Part shown: one piece after another, positions 50,329 to 60,303 of the stretch
How positions within the stretch are numbered: position 1 is the stretch's first letter
Layout of the letters: every line of letters begins with the position of its first letter
Assembly: GCA_035192965.1 (NCBI GenBank)
Contig: CP136571.1
Coordinates: forward strand, 1,136,501-1,200,500
Reading direction: 5' to 3'
Length of the DNA stretch: 64,000 nt
Source of the DNA: Fuscovulum sp.
GTDB taxonomy: Bacteria; Pseudomonadota; Alphaproteobacteria; Rhodobacterales; Rhodobacteraceae
The notes under the pieces: model-generated
What the model was told of the DNA's origin: nothing
Database searches by the model: none
Seen by the model: only the letters and a program-made list of their open reading frames with translations
Program-made: the position numbers and the translations under genes

Positions 50329-51984
50329 ATGGCCTCGTATCAATACGTCTATCACATGGATGGCGTGTCAAAGACCTATCCCGGCGGCAAGAAGGTGTTT
50401 GAAAACATCCGCCTGAACTTTCTGCCCGGGGTAAAGATCGGCGTTGTCGGTGTGAACGGGGCGGGGAAATCCACCCTGCTGCGCGTCATGGCCGGATGGG
50501 ACAAGGATTTTCAGGGCGAAGCCTGGGCCGCCAAGGGGGCCAAGGTGGGCTACCTGCCGCAGGAACCGCAGCTGGACCCGAACCTGACCGTGCGCGAGAA
50601 CGTCAAGCTGGGCGTGGCGGAAAAGCAGGGCAAGCTGGACCGCTACAACGAGTTGGCGATGAACTATTCGGATGAAACCGCCGAAGAGATGTCGCAGTTG
50701 CAGGATCAGATCGACGCGGAAAACCTGTGGGATCTGGACAGCCAGATCGACGTGGCGATGGAGGCCCTGCGCTGCCCGCCGGATGATGCCAATGTCGAAA
50801 CGCTGTCGGGTGGTGAAAAGCGCCGCGTTGCGCTGTGCAAGCTGCTGTTGGAAGCACCCGACATGCTGCTCTTGGACGAACCGACCAACCACCTTGATGC
50901 CGAAACGATCGCCTGGCTGCAAAAGCACCTGATCGAATACAAGGGCACGATCCTGACCGTGACCCACGACCGCTATTTCCTTGACGATATCACGACCTGG
51001 ATTCTGGAACTGGAACGCGGCAAGGGGCTGCCGCATGAGGGCAACTATTCCTCATGGCTGGATGCCAAGGCCAAGCGGCTTGCGCAGGAAGCGCGCGAGG
51101 ACAAGGCCAAGCAGAAGGTTCTGGAAAAGGAACTGGAATGGATCCGTGCCGGTGCCAAGGCCCGGCAGGCCAAATCCAAGGCGCGTATCTCGGCCTATGA
51201 AAAGATGGCGGATGAGTCGGTCAAGGATCTGGTTGGCAAGGCGCAGATCATCATTCCGCATGGTCCGCGGTTGGGGTCCAAGGTCATCGAATTTGAGAAT
51301 GTCTCGAAATCGCTGGGCGACAAGCAGTTGATCGAAAACCTGTCCTTCGCGCTGCCGCCGGGCGGGATTGTTGGTGTGATCGGTCCGAACGGGGCCGGGA
51401 AATCCACGCTGATGAAAATGATCATCGGCACAGAGCAGCCCGACAGCGGGACCATCACGCTGGGCGATACGGTTCAACTTTCCTATGTCGACCAGTCGCG
51501 CGATTCGCTGGATCCCAACAAGAACGTCTGGGAAGAGATCACTGACGCGCTGGATATCGTTGTTCTGGGCGATGCCGAGGTGAACAGCCGCGCCTATTGT
51601 TCGTCATTCAACTTCAAGGGATCGGACCAGCAAAAGAAGGTGGGCATCCTGTCGGGCGGGGAGCGCAACCGCGTTCACATGGCAAAACTGCTGAAGTCCG
51701 GGGGCAACGTGCTGCTGCTGGACGAACCGACCAACGATCTGGACGTGGAAACGCTGCAGGCGCTGGAATCGGCGATCGAAGAGTTTGCCGGTTGTGCGGT
51801 GATCATCAGCCACGACAGGTTCTTCCTTGACCGGCTTTGCACCCATATCCTTGCGTTTGAAGGCGATGCGCATGTCGAATGGTTCGAGGGCAACTTCCAG
51901 GCCTATGAGGATGACAAGGTGCGTCGTCTTGGCCCGGATTCGATTGAACCGAAGCGCGTGAAGTACAAGAAGTTCTCGCGCTGA
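50329..51984 (+). CDS. ettA: Energy-dependent translational throttle protein EttA (ABC-F)
   Basis: 551 residues. Two ATPase halves: GVNGAGKSTLLRVMAG, LSGGEKRRVAL and LLLDEPTNHLDAET, then GPNGAGKSTLMKMIIG, LSGGERNRVHMAK and LLLDEPTNDLDVET. The linker and arm region (KAKQKVLEKELEWIRAGAKARQAKSKARISAYEKMA) is typical of EttA, as is VEWFEGNFQAYEDDK. It binds the ribosomal E site and gates elongation by ATP/ADP ratio. GCAGGAG precedes the start. Confidence 0.96.
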   Translation: MASYQYVYHMDGVSKTYPGGKKVFENIRLNFLPGVKIGVVGVNGAGKSTLLRVMAGWDKDFQGEAWAAKGAKVGYLPQEPQLDPNLTVRENVKLGVAEKQGKLDRYNELAMNYSDETAEEMSQLQDQIDAENLWDLDSQIDVAMEALRCPPDDANVETLSGGEKRRVALCKLLLEAPDMLLLDEPTNHLDAETIAWLQKHLIEYKGTILTVTHDRYFLDDITTWILELERGKGLPHEGNYSSWLDAKAKRLAQEAREDKAKQKVLEKELEWIRAGAKARQAKSKARISAYEKMADESVKDLVGKAQIIIPHGPRLGSKVIEFENVSKSLGDKQLIENLSFALPPGGIVGVIGPNGAGKSTLMKMIIGTEQPDSGTITLGDTVQLSYVDQSRDSLDPNKNVWEEITDALDIVVLGDAEVNSRAYCSSFNFKGSDQQKKVGILSGGERNRVHMAKLLKSGGNVLLLDEPTNDLDVETLQALESAIEEFAGCAVIISHDRFFLDRLCTHILAFEGDAHVEWFEGNFQAYEDDKVRRLGPDSIEPKRVKYKKFSR

Positions 51985-51991
51985 TCTGAAG

Positions 51992-52020
51992 GGGGCGGGG
52001 TAAGACCCGCCCCGCTTTAT
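51992..52020 (+). terminator. Intrinsic terminator after ettA
   Basis: GGGGCGGG (51992-51999) and CCCGCCCC (52006-52013) with a GTAAGA loop, followed by GCTTTATT. It lies 8 bases after the ettA stop. Confidence 0.85.
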
Positions 52021-52042
52021 TGTCTTTACGTCCGGGCCGGAT

Positions 52043-52963
52043 CTATCCCTGCGGCGTGGTGACCTTGCGCTGCTGCGCCCGGTTCTTTCCCAGCTTGCGT
52101 TCGCGCAGGATAATCAGAATGCCTGCCAGAATGATCAGGGCCGCGCCGGCAAGCACGGTCCGGCTGGGCATTTCGGCAAAGACAAACCAGCCAATAGCCA
52201 GTGCGAACAGCATCGAGGCATAGTCAAAGGGCGCCACGAGCGAGGCGTCGGCCTCGCGGTAACTGGATGTCAGCAGAATCTGACCGACACCGCCCAGAAG
52301 CCCTGCACCGATCAGCAAGGCCAATTCCGTTGGGCTTGGCCAGACCCAGCCAAAGGGAAGAGTGGCCAGAGACAGAACCGTGGCTGTCAGTGAAAAGTAG
52401 AACACGATGGCCGGTGTCTTTTCCGTCTGCACCAGCTTGCGCACGAAGACCTGCGCCAGAGCGGCAAAGACTGCGCCGCCCAGAACCAGCAGGGCACCGA
52501 AGGCCTCGGCATGGCTGGCTCCGCCTTCCAGCAGGGTCAGGCGCGGTGACAGGACGATCAACACCCCCACCAGACCCAGCGCAACACAGGACAGTCGGAA
52601 CAGTCGGACATCTTCGCCCAGAAACATCGCCGCAAAGATCACGGTCAGCAGGGGGGCGGCGTAGCCGATGGCCGTGACTTCGGGCAAAGGCAGATAGCCA
52701 AGCCCGGCAAAGCCCAGCCCCATCGCGCAGGTGCCTGCAAAACCGCGCCAGACATGGCCCATCGGGCTTGCGGCGCGCAGGCCGGTAGACAGTTCCCGCC
52801 GCATCACAAGCCAGATCACGATGACAGGGATCGCGAAAGCGGACCGGAAGAACACCGATTGCCCGGCCGGGACATGGTCGGCGGTGGCCTTGATCATCGA
52901 AACCATGACGATGAACACAAGGACGGAGCCGAGTTTCAGGGCAATGCCGCGGAGCGGGCGCAT
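52043..52963 (-). CDS. DMT superfamily exporter (EamA)
   Basis: 306 residues with ten hydrophobic helices in two EamA repeats ([19 protein letters not shown] ... and [48 protein letters not shown]). The start [12 protein letters not shown] at 52963 has AGAGGTG upstream. The longer in-frame N-terminus is not membrane-like. It probably exports a metabolite; substrate unknown. Confidence 0.87.
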   Translation of the reverse strand: MRPLRGIALKLGSVLVFIVMVSMIKATADHVPAGQSVFFRSAFAIPVIVIWLVMRRELSTGLRAASPMGHVWRGFAGTCAMGLGFAGLGYLPLPEVTAIGYAAPLLTVIFAAMFLGEDVRLFRLSCVALGLVGVLIVLSPRLTLLEGGASHAEAFGALLVLGGAVFAALAQVFVRKLVQTEKTPAIVFYFSLTATVLSLATLPFGWVWPSPTELALLIGAGLLGGVGQILLTSSYREADASLVAPFDYASMLFALAIGWFVFAEMPSRTVLAGAALIILAGILIILRERKLGKNRAQQRKVTTPQG

Positions 52964-53069
52964 GTTCACCTCTGGCGTTGGCTCAGGTGGACCATCCTTC
53001 CGCTCCGGGTGCAAGGGGGGTGGACCATCACGAAGGCTTGGGGTTTGCTGGAACAAAGGAGTGTTGTCC

Positions 53070-54782
53070 ATGCCGCAGATCGCCCCCAAGGCCCCTCTTT
53101 CCGACCGCATCGCCCAAGGGCGTGGCACTGTGCCTGCCGATCTGGTGCTGCGGGGCGGGCGTGTGTTTGACCTGATCACCGGGGATCTGGTGGAAACGGA
53201 TGTGGCAATCTGTGGCGATACGATTGTCGGTGTATTTGGCAGCTATGAGGGCAAGCGCGTCATCGACGTGTCAGGGCAGGTGCTGGTGCCGGGGTTCATC
53301 GACACGCATCTGCATATCGAATCCTCGCTGGTGACGCCGTTCGAGTTTGACCGTTGCGTGACGCCGCGTGGAGTGACGACGGCGATCTGCGATCCGCATG
53401 AGATTGCGAATGTCTGCGGGCTGGAGGGGATCGGTTACTTTCTGGACGCATCAAGCCGCACATTGATGGACATTCGGGTTCAGTTGTCGTCCTGCGTGCC
53501 GTCAACCCATATGGAAACGGCCGGCGCACAGTTGGAAGCGGCGGACCTGATCCCGCTGATGGACCATCCGCGCGGGATCGGGCTGGCGGAGTTCATGAAT
53601 TTCCCCGGTGTTCTGATGCAAGACGCGGGCTGTATGGCCAAGCTGGAGGCGTGGCAGGGCCGGCATATCGACGGCCACGCCCCGCTTTTGCGCGGCAATG
53701 ACCTGAACGGATATATCGCCGCGGGGATACGGACGGAGCATGAGGCGACGACCGCCGAGGAGGCGCTGGAAAAGCTGCGCAAGGGGATGCGGGTGCTGAT
53801 CCGCGAAGGATCGGTTTCGAAGGACTTGGCTTCGCTGGCCTCGCTGCTGATCGAACGCTATGCCCCTTATCTGTGCCTGTGCACCGATGACCGCAACCCT
53901 TTGGACATCGCCGAGCATGGGCATCTGGACCACATGATCCGCACGGCCATCGCGCTTGGGGCGGAACCTTTGGCTGTCTATCGCGCGGCCAGCCTTTCGG
54001 CGGCTGAGGCCTTTGGATTGAAGGATCGCGGTCTGATCGCGCCCGGAAAGCGGGCCGATATCGTGGTGATCGACAGTCTTAACGGCTGCCACGCATCGCG
54101 GGTTTTCGCAGGCGGCGTTGAGGTGACGGAGGAAGCCTTTGCCGCGCGGCAGATTATCCCGCCCGTGGCGCGGCATTCGGTCAAGGCGCCGAAGGTGGAA
54201 GCGCATCATTTCCGCTGTGGGGGCAACCGGGTAGAGACCCCAGTCATCGGCATCCTGCCCGGCAAGATCATCACCGAGTACCTGACCTATGACATCGCGC
54301 CCACCGATGGCGACAAGCGGCCTGATCTGGACCGTGACCTGATCCGCATCGCGGTGATTGAACGCCATGGCAGGAACGGCAATCGTGCCACGGGATTTGT
54401 AAAGGGGTTCGGGCTGAAACGGGGGGCGATCGCATCGACCGTCTGTCACGATCATCACAACATTGCCGTGGTCGGGGCGGACTATGACGACATGGCGCTG
54501 GCCGCCAACAGGCTGGGCGAGATCGAAGGAGGTTTCGTGGTGGTCGAGGGGGGGCGGGTGCTGGCGGAACTGCCCTTGCCGGTGGCCGGGCTGATGAGCC
54601 TTGAACCGTTCGAATTTGTCCGCGAACGTCTTGTGGCCCTGCGCGCTGCGGCGGCGGGGTTGGGGGTGGTGCTGGAGGAGCCGTTCCTGCAGCTGGCGTT
54701 TTTGGCGCTTCCCGTGATCCCGCATCTGAAGATCACGGATCACGGCATGGTGGATGTAGACCGCTTTGAAGTGATCCCGTGA
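53070..54782 (+). CDS. ade: Adenine deaminase
   Basis: 570 residues. It converts adenine to hypoxanthine and ammonia. Metal site and family marks: [77 protein letters not shown], and C-terminal [31 protein letters not shown] lies 8-14 bases before the ATG. Divergent from the DMT exporter, which may be related in purine traffic, but that is only proximity. Confidence 0.95.
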   Translation: MPQIAPKAPLSDRIAQGRGTVPADLVLRGGRVFDLITGDLVETDVAICGDTIVGVFGSYEGKRVIDVSGQVLVPGFIDTHLHIESSLVTPFEFDRCVTPRGVTTAICDPHEIANVCGLEGIGYFLDASSRTLMDIRVQLSSCVPSTHMETAGAQLEAADLIPLMDHPRGIGLAEFMNFPGVLMQDAGCMAKLEAWQGRHIDGHAPLLRGNDLNGYIAAGIRTEHEATTAEEALEKLRKGMRVLIREGSVSKDLASLASLLIERYAPYLCLCTDDRNPLDIAEHGHLDHMIRTAIALGAEPLAVYRAASLSAAEAFGLKDRGLIAPGKRADIVVIDSLNGCHASRVFAGGVEVTEEAFAARQIIPPVARHSVKAPKVEAHHFRCGGNRVETPVIGILPGKIITEYLTYDIAPTDGDKRPDLDRDLIRIAVIERHGRNGNRATGFVKGFGLKRGAIASTVCHDHHNIAVVGADYDDMALAANRLGEIEGGFVVVEGGRVLAELPLPVAGLMSLEPFEFVRERLVALRAAAAGLGVVLEEPFLQLAFLALPVIPHLKITDHGMVDVDRFEVIP

Positions 54783-54877
54783 CAGCGGGTTAATGTGATA
54801 GCAAGGCACCCACGGGGTTGCGCTTGGCCCTTCAAGTGACGAAGTTTGTAAGGGTGGCATGAGGGGACAAGGGCCCG

Positions 54878-55537
54878 ATGGGCAGGGGACGAAAGATCGC
54901 ACGGCGTTTTGGCAAGATCGAAGGGGCACAGCCCGAGGGGAAGAAGCGGTTTTCGCAGATCCTGGACGCGATCGGGGCTGATGAGCGGCGTGAGCGCGTG
55001 TCTGTATCCGATCTGATGCAGGCGATGGATGCGCGTGCCGTGGCGGCGCTGATCCTGCTTTTTGCCCTTCCGAATGTGGTGCCGACGCCGCCGGGGACAT
55101 CGTCGATTCTGGGTCTGCCACTGCTTTATCTGACCGCGCAGATGATGCTGGGGAAACTGCCGTGGTTGCCCGCCATCATCGCGGATCGTTCGATGACTCG
55201 CAGCGATTTCAACTCGTTTGTCGGACGGGTGACGCCGTTGATTGCGCGGCTGGAACGGCTCCTGAAGCCACGGTTTCTGTTCGTGACCTCTGTTACAGGT
55301 GAGCGGATCATTGGCGGCATTTGCCTTGCCCTGGCCATCGTGCTGGCCATGCCTATCCCGTTGGGCAACATGCTGCCGGCACTTGCCATTTCGTTGATGG
55401 CGCTGGGTGTGCTGGAACGTGACGGGTTATGGGTGGTGATCGGTGCGATTGTCGGCGCGTTGTCGATGGTGATCGTATCCGGCGTGGTCTGGGCGCTGGC
55501 CAAGGCCACGATTTTCCTGATCGTCAACGCGTTCTGA
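54878..55537 (+). CDS. exoD: ExoD family membrane protein
   Basis: 219 residues. DLMQAMDARAVAALILLFALPNVVPTPPGTSSILGLPLLYLTAQMMLGK is the ExoD signature (PF06055), with four or five further membrane spans (IIGGICLALAIVLAMPIP, LPALAISLMALGVLERDGLWVVIGAIVGALSMVIV). Linked to exopolysaccharide production and alkaline tolerance in rhizobia. It converges on the tctE-like gene with no spacer. Confidence 0.85.
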   Translation: MGRGRKIARRFGKIEGAQPEGKKRFSQILDAIGADERRERVSVSDLMQAMDARAVAALILLFALPNVVPTPPGTSSILGLPLLYLTAQMMLGKLPWLPAIIADRSMTRSDFNSFVGRVTPLIARLERLLKPRFLFVTSVTGERIIGGICLALAIVLAMPIPLGNMLPALAISLMALGVLERDGLWVVIGAIVGALSMVIVSGVVWALAKATIFLIVNAF

Positions 55538-56941
55538 TCAGACGGCACCGGGAACGGGGCCGGGATCGGGAAAACGGCAGCGGATGACGTGCCCGGGCTT
55601 GCCTTGTGCGGCGGCAAACTCCAACCGGGCCTCAAACAGGCGGGCGATTTCGCCCACGACAGCAAGACCAAGGCCATGGGTGCCTTGCACGGCATCGGCG
55701 CGCAGATCCTGCCGCGCGAGCAGGCGGGGCAGGGCATCGGGCGGCAGGCCGGGGCCATCATCTTCGACCTCCAGCACGGGCCCATCGGGCGTGGCGAGGG
55801 CGCGGACGGTTATGGTAGCCTGCGGGCCGGCATAGCGGATGGCGTTGTCGACAAGGTTCGTCAGCAGTTCGGCGCAAAGCACCGGATCGGCGCGGGCGAT
55901 CAGGGTGTCTGCCCCCTCATACCCAAGGTCGTGGCCGAAGCGGTTGGCCTCGGGGATAGCGTCGGCGGTGGTGCTGCGCGCGATGGCGGCCAGATCGGTG
56001 GCGGGCAGGGCGCGGCGGGCGGCGGCGGCGTCGATCCGCGCCAGCATCAGAAGCTGCGCCAGCACACGTTCGGCGCGGACAAGCGCAGCCTCGGCTTTGG
56101 CGATGCTGTCCTGCCCTGCGTCGGGTGTGGTGCGGGCAATCAGTGCAAGCTGGGCGCGGACAGTGGCCAGCGGCGTGCGCAACTGATGCCCGGCATTGCC
56201 GGTAAAGTTGCGCAAGGCCGCCACCGCCGCATCGAGGCGTTCCATGAAGCTGTTCATTGCCTCGATCGGGCTTGCCACTTCAGAGGGAATATCCGCGCGC
56301 AGCGGGCTAAGGTCATCGGGTGCGCGCGTCGACAGGGTTTGTGCCAACCGGTCCAACGGGCGCAGGGCGCTGGTCACGGTGAACCACACGATCAGCGCTG
56401 CCCCGATGGCCAGCCCGGTCAGGCGCAAAGCAGAGCGGATCAGGATGGTGCGCGCCAGTGCATCGCGGGCGCGGGTGGATTCGGCGACGGTGACCGAATA
56501 GGGCAGAAAATCCTCGCCGGTGGAGACCTGCCCGTAAAGGGTGGCGATGCGGATGGGTGTGGCGCCGAAGAGGCCATCGGTGAAGGCCGTATCGTCATCC
56601 TGCCCGCGCGGCACGGTGGCCAGCGCTTCATACCCGGTAAGGAAACCGTCAGGGCCATCGACCCGGTAGAAGACCTGATCCTCGGCCGCCGAGGCCAGCA
56701 TGTCGAGCGCGGAATAGGGGATGTCCACCTCGATCGTGCCGGACAGATCGACGCTGATCCGTTCAGCGATGGCCAGCGCAGACCCGGCCAAAACGCGGTC
56801 TGATACGCCCTGAGCGGTGCGCCGCGCCTCGCCCCAAGTATCCAGAAGGGCGGCAAGGCCCAGCAGGGCCGTCGACAGGAACAACCAGCCAAGCAACCTG
56901 CGCCGCAGCGACCAGCGACCGATGGCAGCGGATGCCGTCAT
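55538..56941 (-). CDS. tctE: TctE-like sensor histidine kinase
   Basis: 467 residues. TM1 LLGWLFLSTALLGLAALL, a ~130-residue periplasmic sensor part, and TM2 LRLTGLAIGAALIVWFTVTSAL, then a HAMP-like linker. The HisKA helix is FTGNAGHQLRTPLATVRAQLALI with the phosphoacceptor His; N box NLVDNAIRYAG, G boxes DDGPGLP and GTHGLGLAVV. Pairs with the OmpR-type regulator (4-base ATGA overlap). Orthology to TctE is supported by the adjacent tctCBA operon. Confidence 0.9.
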   Translation of the reverse strand: MTASAAIGRWSLRRRLLGWLFLSTALLGLAALLDTWGEARRTAQGVSDRVLAGSALAIAERISVDLSGTIEVDIPYSALDMLASAAEDQVFYRVDGPDGFLTGYEALATVPRGQDDDTAFTDGLFGATPIRIATLYGQVSTGEDFLPYSVTVAESTRARDALARTILIRSALRLTGLAIGAALIVWFTVTSALRPLDRLAQTLSTRAPDDLSPLRADIPSEVASPIEAMNSFMERLDAAVAALRNFTGNAGHQLRTPLATVRAQLALIARTTPDAGQDSIAKAEAALVRAERVLAQLLMLARIDAAAARRALPATDLAAIARSTTADAIPEANRFGHDLGYEGADTLIARADPVLCAELLTNLVDNAIRYAGPQATITVRALATPDGPVLEVEDDGPGLPPDALPRLLARQDLRADAVQGTHGLGLAVVGEIARLFEARLEFAAAQGKPGHVIRCRFPDPGPVPGAV

Positions 56942-57612
56942 GCGCCGGGGGCCTTGTCGATGTAATAGCCGATACCGCGCGCGGTGCGCAGCGCCACGCC
57001 ATGCACGGCAAGTCGGCGGCGCAGGCGCGAGACATATTGTTCGATGGCATTGTCGGACAGGCTGTCATCGAGCGATGTCAGCGACTGGACGATGGTTTCC
57101 TTACTGACGACCTTGCCCGCGCGGGTGAACAGCAACTCCACCAGCGCAAGTTCGCGGGCGGGCAGGTCAATGGGGCCAGAGGCGGTGGACAGGCGGCGCG
57201 AGATCAGATCCAGCGTCACCGCGCCCACAGTCAAGGTCGAGGCGCGCAGACCTGCCTGACGGCGCAGGAGCGACCGGACCCGCGCCTCGAATTCGGCGAT
57301 GTCGAAGGGTTTGGTCAGATAATCATCCGCCCCAAGGTTCAGCCCACGCACGCGATCCTCGGGTGCGCCACGGGCCGTCAGGATCATCACGGCGGCATCA
57401 TCCGACCGGGCGCGCATGGCGCGCAGTACCGCCAGCCCATCCATTTCCGGCAGGTTCAGATCAAGGATGACCAGATCAAAGCGTTCCGATGCGCCGAGGG
57501 CTTCGGCCGACAGGCCGTCATGGACGGTATCGACGGCATAGCCCGACTGCACCAGAAGCGTGGTCAACGCCTCGGCCAGTGGTCGGTCATCTTCGACGAG
57601 CATGATGCGCAT
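56938..57612 (-). CDS. tctD: TctD-like response regulator, OmpR family
   Basis: 224 residues. Receiver MRIMLVEDDRPLAEALTTLL, phospho-Asp in LVILDLNLPEMDG, ILTAR and the conserved Lys in LTKPFD. C-terminal winged helix with LPARELALVELLFTRAG and NAIEQYVSRLRRRL. It probably activates the divergent binding-protein gene and tctCBA; direct repeats suitable for it lie at 58764-58785. Confidence 0.9.
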   Translation of the reverse strand: MRIMLVEDDRPLAEALTTLLVQSGYAVDTVHDGLSAEALGASERFDLVILDLNLPEMDGLAVLRAMRARSDDAAVMILTARGAPEDRVRGLNLGADDYLTKPFDIAEFEARVRSLLRRQAGLRASTLTVGAVTLDLISRRLSTASGPIDLPARELALVELLFTRAGKVVSKETIVQSLTSLDDSLSDNAIEQYVSRLRRRLAVHGVALRTARGIGYYIDKAPGA

Positions 57613-57686
57613 GGGGCCTCCGCCCGGAAGACTAGGGCGGAACGGCGGCGTTGTGAACGGGGCTGCCATGGGGCAAGCTGTGATCC

Positions 57687-58754
57687 ATGAGGGTGAGGGG
57701 GCTGTTTCTTGCGGGTTTGATCGGCGCGGCTTGGCCAGCGATGGCCGAGGTGTTTCTGTTCGATGCACCCGCCGGGCAGGCGGCGCAGGAACTGACGATC
57801 TATTCCACGCTGGATAAAGGGCTTGCAGCGCCGATGATCACGGCGTTTCAGGCGCAGAACCCCGATGTTGCCGTGCGATACGAGGATCTGCTGACTGGCG
57901 CGATTCGCGACCGGGTGCGGCAAGAGACGGATGGCATCGGGGCGACGGCGGATTTCGTGTTCTCGTCGGGCATGGATTTGCAGATGAGCCTTGCCAATGA
58001 TGGCTATGCCCGGGCTGTTTCACCGCCTGCGGCGCGGGATTGGCCAGATTGGGCGCAATGGCAGGACATGGCCTATGCGCTGACCTATGAGCCTGCCGTG
58101 CTGGTTTATCACCGTCCCAGCTTTCCCGACGGGCCGCCGACATCGCGGCTGGCGCTGATGGATTGGTTGCGCGCGAAGCCCCCCGGTGACGGAGGCGCGG
58201 TGGGAACCTATGATATCACGCGGTCGGCTCTGGGTTATCTGTTCCTGGCGCGGGATGAGGAATTGTTCGGCGATATCTGGGCCTTGATCCGCGCGATGGC
58301 CCGGGCAGGGCTGGAGGTTTTTCCCACCAGTCAGGACATCATCGACAGGGTGGCGGATGGCCGGTTGAAGCTGGGCTATAACATCCTTGGCTCTTATGCC
58401 GCTGATCAGGCGCGGCAAAGGCCCGAGATCGGGCTGGTTTTGCTGAAGGATTACACGGTGGTCGTGTCGCGGGTGGCGCTTGTGCCGCGCGCGGCGCGCA
58501 ACCCCGATCTGGGTGAGGCCTTTCTGGCCTTTCTGATGAGCCGGGAAGGGCAGGAGATTCTGGCGCGCAAGCTGCGCCTGCCGGCGATTTCGCTTGAGGT
58601 GTCTGATGCGAATAGCGCGCGGATGATGCAGGCCATCCTTGGCCCCCAGTTGCAGCCGGTGGGCGTCAGCCCCGGCCTGCTGGTTTATCTGGACCAATCC
58701 AAGCGCAAGCGGCTGTTGCGTCGCTGGGCCGACGAGACGCAACCCGGCGACTAG
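57687..58754 (+). CDS. Periplasmic substrate-binding protein (ABC-type, iron/thiamine-like)
   Basis: 355 residues. N-terminal signal peptide (RGLFLAGLIGAAWPAMA). LTIYSTLDKGLAAPMITAFQAQNPDVAVRYEDLLTGAI and ADFVFSSGMDLQMSLANDGYA are typical of the SBP_bac_6/type 2 periplasmic-binding fold. No ABC permease or ATPase genes are adjacent, and it lies divergently beside the TctD gene. It probably works as a sensory partner of the kinase or as an orphan binding protein. Confidence 0.8.
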   Translation: MRVRGLFLAGLIGAAWPAMAEVFLFDAPAGQAAQELTIYSTLDKGLAAPMITAFQAQNPDVAVRYEDLLTGAIRDRVRQETDGIGATADFVFSSGMDLQMSLANDGYARAVSPPAARDWPDWAQWQDMAYALTYEPAVLVYHRPSFPDGPPTSRLALMDWLRAKPPGDGGAVGTYDITRSALGYLFLARDEELFGDIWALIRAMARAGLEVFPTSQDIIDRVADGRLKLGYNILGSYAADQARQRPEIGLVLLKDYTVVVSRVALVPRAARNPDLGEAFLAFLMSREGQEILARKLRLPAISLEVSDANSARMMQAILGPQLQPVGVSPGLLVYLDQSKRKRLLRRWADETQPGD

Positions 58755-58763
58755 GGAACATGT

Positions 58764-58785
58764 CAGGTAGATGACAGGTTGATGT
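58764..58785 (+). promoter_or_regulatory. Tandem 11-base direct repeats upstream of tctC, putative TctD site
   Basis: CAGGTAGATGA (58764-58774) and CAGGTTGATGT (58775-58785) match at 9 of 11 positions and are exactly one helical turn apart, the usual spacing for OmpR-family dimers. The flank adds a TGTCA...TGACA inverted pair (58761-58776). It lies 88 bases before the tctC start and just after the binding-protein gene. Confidence 0.55.
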
Positions 58786-58872
58786 GCTTGTGTAGCGCAT
58801 GGGAGGCACGAGGAGGTGCCGTCCGTGACAGTTTGCCCGGCACAAGCCGGGACTTTGGGAGGAGAGACCAAG

Positions 58873-59817
58873 ATGAAACACGCCCTTATCGGCGCGATGT
58901 TCGCCGCTGCGCTGGCAGCACCGTCTTTTGCGAATGACTATGCGATCATGGCCCCGGCAAGCCCCGGCGGCGGCTGGGATTCGACCGCCCGCACGATGCA
59001 AGAGGTGATGCAGGCCGAAGGCATTTCCGGCTCTGTTCAGGTGACCAACGTTCCCGGCGCGGGCGGCACGGTCGGGCTGGCGCAGTTCGTAGCCTCGGCT
59101 TCCGGTGATCCGTCGCAACTGATCGTCGGTGGCTATGTTATGGTCGGCGCGATCCTGACCAACGCTTCGCCCGTATCGCTGGCCGACGTGACGCCGATTG
59201 CGCGCCTGACCGGCGAAGCGGTGGCCATCGTGGTGCCTGCGGCATCGCCCATTCAGGATATCAAGGGTCTGGTCGATGCGATGGCCGCCGATCCGGGTGC
59301 AGTCAGCTGGGCCGGTGGTTCGGCGGGCGGCGTGGACCACATCACCGTGGGCCTGCTGGCCAAGGCGGCGGGTGTGGACCCGACCAAGATCAACTATGTC
59401 GCCTTCTCGGGCGGTGGTGAGGCGACGGCGGCCATCCTGGGCAATCAGGTGACGGCGGGGATTTCCGGCCTGGGCGAGTTCCTGCCGCAGGTTGAAGCGG
59501 GCACGATGCGCCTGCTGGCCGTATCGTCGGGTGAGCGGCTGGAAGGCGTTGACGCGCCGACGCTGACCGAGGCGGGCTATGATGTTGTGGTGCAGAACTG
59601 GCGCATGGTTGCCGCGGCTCCGGGCCTGAGCGACGAACAGAAGGCGCAGGTTTCGGCAGATATCGAAAAGCTGGCGAAATCGGCAGGCTGGCAGAAGGCG
59701 CTGGCCGACAAGGGCTGGGCTGACACCTACCTTGCCGGGGCCGATTTCCAGGCGCAGCTGGCCACCGAGATCGAGGCCACGACCGCGATCCTCAAGGACA
59801 TTGGTCTGGTGCAATGA
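58873..59817 (+). CDS. tctC: Tripartite tricarboxylate transporter receptor TctC
   Basis: 314 residues. Signal peptide MKHALIGAMFAAALAAPSFA. IMAPASPGGGWDSTARTMQEVM (beta1-alpha1 ligand loop), VTNVPGAGGTVGLAQFV and SWAGGSAGGVDHITVGLLAKAAG are the TctC/Bug signature. It binds a carboxylate in the periplasm for the TctAB permease. GGAGGAGAG lies upstream. A small hairpin CCCGGC-ACAA-GCCGGG (58836-58851) sits in the 5' leader. Confidence 0.93.
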   Translation: MKHALIGAMFAAALAAPSFANDYAIMAPASPGGGWDSTARTMQEVMQAEGISGSVQVTNVPGAGGTVGLAQFVASASGDPSQLIVGGYVMVGAILTNASPVSLADVTPIARLTGEAVAIVVPAASPIQDIKGLVDAMAADPGAVSWAGGSAGGVDHITVGLLAKAAGVDPTKINYVAFSGGGEATAAILGNQVTAGISGLGEFLPQVEAGTMRLLAVSSGERLEGVDAPTLTEAGYDVVVQNWRMVAAAPGLSDEQKAQVSADIEKLAKSAGWQKALADKGWADTYLAGADFQAQLATEIEATTAILKDIGLVQ

Positions 59818-60302
59818 CACCGCAAGGTGAAACCGGACGCCGCCCCGATGGGGCGGCGTTTGCCATCGCGGTCTTTCTGATCGCCATCGGCATCCTGATG
59901 CTGTGGGACGGATCGCGCATCACCTCGAAAGCTGGGTATTCCGGTGTGGGGGCGGGGGATGTACCGCGCCTGATCGGGAGCGTTCTGGTCTTTCTTGGGT
60001 TCGGAACGGCCTATCAGGGCTGGCGCAATCCCGGCCCGCCGCGGCCAAAGCAGCAACCTGTTCCGCTGTTGTGGTTGCTGGGTGGCATGGTGGTGATGGT
60101 CGCCACGATCCACACCATCGGTTTCGTGCTGGGCGCGACGATCCTGTTCACCTCTGCCGCCGCGGCCTTTGGGGAACGGCGGTTCCTGCGGGCGATCGTG
60201 TCGGGTGTGGTGCTGGGCCTGTTCATCTATCTGGTCTTCGATGTTCTGCTGCAGTTGAACCTGCCGGCGGGGCCGATTGAAATGCTGATCTTCGGGCGCT
60301 GA
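59814..60302 (+). CDS. tctB: Tripartite tricarboxylate transporter small membrane protein TctB
   Basis: 162 residues with four hydrophobic helices ([84 protein letters not shown]). Overlaps tctC by 4 bases and is followed by tctA after 1 base; the family is short and poorly conserved, so position decides. Confidence 0.9.
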   Translation: MTPQGETGRRPDGAAFAIAVFLIAIGILMLWDGSRITSKAGYSGVGAGDVPRLIGSVLVFLGFGTAYQGWRNPGPPRPKQQPVPLLWLLGGMVVMVATIHTIGFVLGATILFTSAAAAFGERRFLRAIVSGVVLGLFIYLVFDVLLQLNLPAGPIEMLIFGR

Positions 60303-60303
60303 G

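Noticed and set aside
53502..55121. 539-codon leftward open frame opposite adenine deaminase and exoD
   Set aside because: It crosses two well-supported genes on the other strand and its translation is Pro/Arg/Gln-rich without motifs.
55589..56803. 404-codon rightward open frame opposite the sensor kinase
   Set aside because: Glycine-rich, motif-free shadow of the tctE frame.
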